DNA of 64,000 bases from Arthrobotrys musiformis. Taxonomy: Eukaryota; Ascomycota; Orbiliomycetes; Orbiliales; Orbiliaceae. The stretch spans positions 3,224,001 through 3,288,000 of the forward strand of contig JAVHJL010000005.1 in the NCBI GenBank assembly GCA_036971715.1, in the 5' to 3' direction. This document shows positions 60,129 through 64,000 of this stretch, in pieces; the stretch's first letter is position 1, and the number at the start of each line of letters is the position of its first letter. Position numbers and translations under genes: made by a program. A model generated the notes under the pieces. The model did no database searches. It was given only the letters and a program-made list of their open reading frames with translations, and was not told the origin of the DNA.

Positions 60129-63100
60129 ATGGCGTATGTAGCTTATTCCCTACCATTTTCCCTTTGTATCTGATAGCCTTTTCGGCGGTTGGGAGGGGAG
60201 GTGAAGGATGAGGGATGTGGAGTTTCGTGTGCATGTGATGATGTGGGGTGTTGATTGATGCTGACGATGGTTCGTGGGTAATTAGGTCGGGGGGAGCGCG
60301 AGATAGCTCGATTAAGGGTATGTATCGTCATATAACTCCCACGATCCCGTTGGTTCGGTATCTTCTTTTGGAAGAGTGGACTTGCTAACGGGTATGGTTT
60401 ATAGTCATCTGTCGATTCAGACCTCAAAACAAGATCGAAATCAGGGAGCAGGCGAAAGAGATTGTCTCTTTCCATTCACCGGACACATGCGAAATCAATG
60501 TCCGTACCCCATTGACGCCTATTTCTCCTCTAATAATACCATCAACTGACGTTTGGGGAAACATGTAGTCCGGCGATATCCAAGGGACCTTCACGTTCGA
60601 CCGCGTGTTTGACATGGCATGCAAGCAAACCGACATCTTCGACTTCTCCATCCGCCCCACGGTCGATGACATCCTGAACGGCTACAACGGCACCGTCTTC
60701 GCCTACGGGCAGACCGGTGCCGGTAAATCCTTCACCATGATGGGAGCAGACATCGACTCCGACGTAACGAAGGGTATCATCCCCCGCATCGTCGAGCAAA
60801 TCTTCGCCTCCATCCTCGCTAGTCCCGGTAATATAGAGTACACCGTCCGAGTCAGCTACATGGAAATCTACATGGAAAAGATCCGCGATCTGCTCGCCCC
60901 GCAGAATGATAATTTACCCATCCACGAGGAGAAGAATAGGGGTATCTACGTGAAGGGATTACTCGAGATCTACGTCAGCAGCGTGCAAGAAGTTTACGAA
61001 GTCATGAGACGCGGTGGTAACGCCCGTGCCGTATCTGCCACGAATATGAACCAGGAATCCTCGAGATCTCACTCCATCTTCGTCATCACGGTTACGCAAA
61101 AGAACGTCGAAACGGGCAGCGCCAAATCCGGCCAGCTGTTCCTCGTCGATCTCGCGGGTTCCGAAAAAGTAGGCAAAACCGGTGCGTCCGGACAAACCCT
61201 CGAGGAAGCCAAAAAGATCAATAAATCCCTTTCGGCGCTGGGTAACGTCATCAACTCCCTTACCGACGGCAAATCCCAACATATCCCCTATCGAGACTCA
61301 AAACTCACCCGTATCCTTCAGGAATCCCTCGGTGGTAACTCCAGAACCACACTCATCATCTGCGCCTCCCCCAGTAGCTATAACGATGCGGAGACGGTGT
61401 CGACGTTGAGATTCGGCGTTAGAGCTAAAGCTATCAAGAATAAAGCCAAGATCAATGCGGAGTTGAGTCCGGCGGAACTCAAGGCGTTGTTGAGAAAAGC
61501 CCAGCAGCAGATGTATACCTTCCAAGAATACGTATCCACACTCGAGGGGGAAGTCAGCGTGTGGAGAAGCGGTGAGACGGTACCGAAAGATAAATGGGTT
61601 GCTCCCACGCCTGCCGTGGAAGCAGTCATCCGACAGGCCGCGCAGCCGGCGTCGGCGACGCAGCAGACTAGAGGGGAGAGGGGCAGCATCGGAAGTACAT
61701 TGGCCAAAGACCTGGCTAGACCCAGCACACCTGCTAGGTTTTCGGCGGATGTTACACCCGTTAGTCCCGGTAGACCGGACAGCAGGGCGGATTTGATGCG
61801 TAGTGCGACTCCGACCGTCATGCTGGATAAAGATGAGAAGGAGGAGTTTTTGAAGCGGGAGAACGAACTGCAGGATCAAATCGCCGAGAAGGAGAGTCAG
61901 GCTGCCGCGGCCGAGAAGCTGCTGGCGGCGCTGAAGGAGGAATTGGCGATTTACAAGGAGAAGGATAAAGTCATGGGTAAAGATAACGAGAAACTCACGT
62001 CGGAAGTTAGTGATTTGAAGATGAACCTGGAGAAAGTGTCGTTTGAGAGTAAAGAGGCTCTTATCACGATGGATGGGCTGAAGGAGGCGAACTTGGAGTT
62101 GACGGCGGAATTGGACGAGGTCAAACAGCACCTTTTGGACGTTAAAGTTTCAGCCAAGGAAGCCACCGCGGCGGCGGAGGAGAAGGAGAGGAGAAAAGCG
62201 GAGAAGATGGCCAAGATGATGGCTGGATTCGACCTCGGTGACGAAGTCTTTAGTGAAAACGAGAGGCTGCTGAGAAGCGTTATTGAGAATGTTAACGGGC
62301 TTGTTGATATCGCTGCCAGTGGTGATTCGATACCGGAGCAGGATTTGAGGGAGGTTCGGACGAAGCTGCAGGAGGCGCAGGGTCTGATAAGGCAAACCGA
62401 GCTGAACCTCAGCGAAAAGGTGGAGGAAAACGATGTTGCGTTGAAGAAGAGGGAGGAGTTGGAGAAGAAGTTTGTGGATTTGGAGAAGCAGTATAGGAAT
62501 GTGCTGGAGAACGGGCTGGAGGGTGCGGATGTGGAAGAGATCCGGAAGAAGCTGGAGGAGACTTATACATCGAAGAGGGAGGTGGAGACCCAAATGCTCG
62601 AGGATCTGAAGGTGGAGGTTAAGAAGAAGGCCGAGGAGAACGAGAAGCTGAAGAAGGATGTGGAGGAGGCGGAGAGGAAGTTGAAGGCTGGAGCGCAGCA
62701 GGCTAATGGCGCACCGGCTCTACCGAACGGCAAGACTGTCGCTCAGCAAATTGCTGAATTCGACCAGATGAAGAAGAGCTTGATGCGTGATCTACAGAAC
62801 CGCTGCGAGAGAGTAAGTCTTTTTTCGCCTTCGTTTCTTTTGTGGTGATTGGTATTAATATATTATAGGTTGTGGAACTGGAGATTTCCTTGGACGAGAC
62901 ACGCGAGCAATACAACAACGTCCTCCGCAGCTCGAACAACCGCGCCCAGCAGAAGAAGATGGCCTTCCTCGAACGAAACCTGGAGCAACTCACCCACGTT
63001 CAACGACAGCTCGTCGAGCAGAACAGCAGTTTGAAGAAGGAAGTTGCGATCGCGGAGAGGAAGCTGGTCGCCAGGAACGAGCGTATCCAGAGTTTGGAGC

Positions 63101-63473
63101 AGGGATTGAGGGAGAGCCAGGATAAGCTTACGGACCAGAGCGATCGGTATGTCCCATTCCCACTTTCCAAACTTTTACTTAATAGGGTTGATACTTATGT
63201 ATGTTTGAAATAATTAGGTTCGAAGCGCAACTCACGGCAGTGAAGGAGCGTTTACAGGCGGCCAAGATTGGAAGTCGGGATATGGGGTCTCCCACCTCGG
63301 CGGGGGCGTTCAGTTTTGCTGGCAGCAGGATCGCGAAGCCACTGAGAGGCGGTGGTGGCGGCGGAGACAGCAATGGGATCCCCATCATCGGGGGCTTTAT
63401 GGGCGGTGGTGGGAGCAATGCGAGCGAGGCCGGTGGGAAGAGGGGTACATGGAGCAGCTTCATGGGGAGGTAG
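60129..63473 (+). CDS. nkin: Conventional kinesin heavy chain (kinesin-1, fungal NKIN type)
   Basis: Six exons, 60129-60133, 60286-60317, 60405-60499, 60569-62812, 62869-63146 and 63218-63473, encode 969 residues. The first exon is only five bases (ATGGC), split from MASGGARDSSIK by a 152-base intron. The motor domain (about 1-345) starts VICRFRPQN and has the P-loop GQTGAGKS at 91-98, switch I in NMNQESSRSHS, and switch II LVDLAGSEKVGKTGASGQ. The neck and stalk are long coiled coils rich in Glu, Lys and Leu (residues about 425-870). The tail carries RIAKPLRGGG, matching the IAK autoinhibition motif of kinesin-1, then a Gly-rich end SSFMGR. It drives plus-end transport of vesicles and organelles along microtubules. 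Length agrees with fungal kinesin-1. Confidence 0.93.
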
Positions 63474-64000
63474 AAAATCCCGAAAGTGAAGACTCCTTCT
63501 TCCTACTCGGGCGATAGAGATGGGGCGGATAAAGACGGGGGGTGGAAGTTGAGGGGGGGTATGAAGCGGAGGGTTGGGGCGACTTTTCATTTCGTTGGCG
63601 GCAGCTAGGCGGCTCCGCGGTGGCTACATAGACGTGTGTGTGCTTTTTTTTTTTGTAGGGAGGTATCACTTTTCGAACATGCGTATAATGCCTCTTTTTC
63701 TTTTCTTTCCTTTCTTTATGTGGTTATTTTTTTTTTTTTCTTCCTCATGATAGGTTTTTCTCTTCATGATTAAAGATTGTCATGCCCGGTCATGTCTGTG
63801 TTTACATCTCCCCCACCCGCTTCTCTCATGAAAGAATTATTATAGAAAGAGATCGATTCTTCTTCAAGTTTTTTTTTACATATGCTCCTCCCTTTATACC
63901 AAAAGAAAGAATTGCGAGATGCGTTTGGATGGAGGGTGTGATCACGATATCTTGTTCGAATCAACTTATGTGCCCCGGCTTGAACGCTCTGCCATTTCTA
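63474..64000. other. 3' flank of the kinesin gene
   Basis: T- and CT-rich sequence typical of a fungal 3' region; no further gene seen before the window ends. Confidence 0.6.

Noticed and set aside
1..64000. Biosynthetic cluster, mating-type locus, virus-derived or transposon genes
   Set aside because: No polyketide or peptide synthase, HMG/alpha-box mating gene, polymerase, integrase or transposase motif was seen in any frame.

Overview
The window is nuclear DNA of a filamentous ascomycete fungus (Pezizomycotina). The genes are split by short introns of about 54 to 250 bases with GT...AG ends and CTAAC/CTGAC-like branch sites, coding density is loose, and fungal-type families are present (fungal rhodopsin-domain membrane protein, conventional kinesin with fungal tail, F-box/LRR proteins, small secreted proteins). 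The mix of many F-box/LRR genes, Ser/Thr- and Gly/Thr-rich secreted surface proteins and lineage-restricted secreted proteins looks to me like Orbiliomycetes (nematode-trapping fungi and relatives), but that is an impression, not something the sequence proves. There are no rRNA, tRNA, CRISPR, or intact transposon features that I can support.

Layout. 1-2090: no convincing gene. 2091-11567: two C2H2 zinc-finger genes in the same direction with the same C-terminal finger pair, separated by about 5 kb that holds only a decayed-looking secreted-protein fragment. 12590-19546: a secreted-protein neighbourhood, with two paralogous small secreted proteins (one on each strand) flanking a 727-residue secreted acidic protein and a Cdc25/arsenate-reductase-like rhodanese. 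19910-22832: two housekeeping genes on the minus strand, LCP5-like ribosome biogenesis factor and the ER-degradation E2 enzyme UBC7. 24483-26952: five-exon F-box/LRR gene. 27560-32566: two cell-surface genes on the minus strand, a Gly/Thr-repeat adhesin-like protein interrupted by one in-frame TGA, and a secreted protein whose Ser/Thr stalk is built from a run of phase-0 mini-exons. 34765-41684: three F-box-like genes in tandem, one carrying a nucleotidyltransferase-like motif. 41869-48153: amidohydrolase (deaminase family), a 73-residue two-exon small protein, and a secreted TAP-like serine peptidase. 51579-53041: rhodopsin-domain membrane protein. 54105-63473: conserved genes, the tRNA m5C methyltransferase NCL1/TRM4, an unrecognised six-exon gene with a probable one-base frameshift in an eight-G run, and conventional kinesin heavy chain.

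The window therefore alternates conserved cell-biology genes (LCP5, UBC7, NCL1, kinesin) with fast-evolving accessory blocks (secreted proteins, F-box family). No biosynthetic gene cluster or defence-like operon is visible. The most unusual structures are the mini-exon stalk gene at 31364-32566, the small secreted-protein pair around 12.6-19.5 kb, and the F-box protein with a polymerase-beta-like GS...DxD motif at 34765-36284. Exon joins were deduced by eye from splice sites and reading phase; each stated model keeps the frame open over its length except where I say otherwise.
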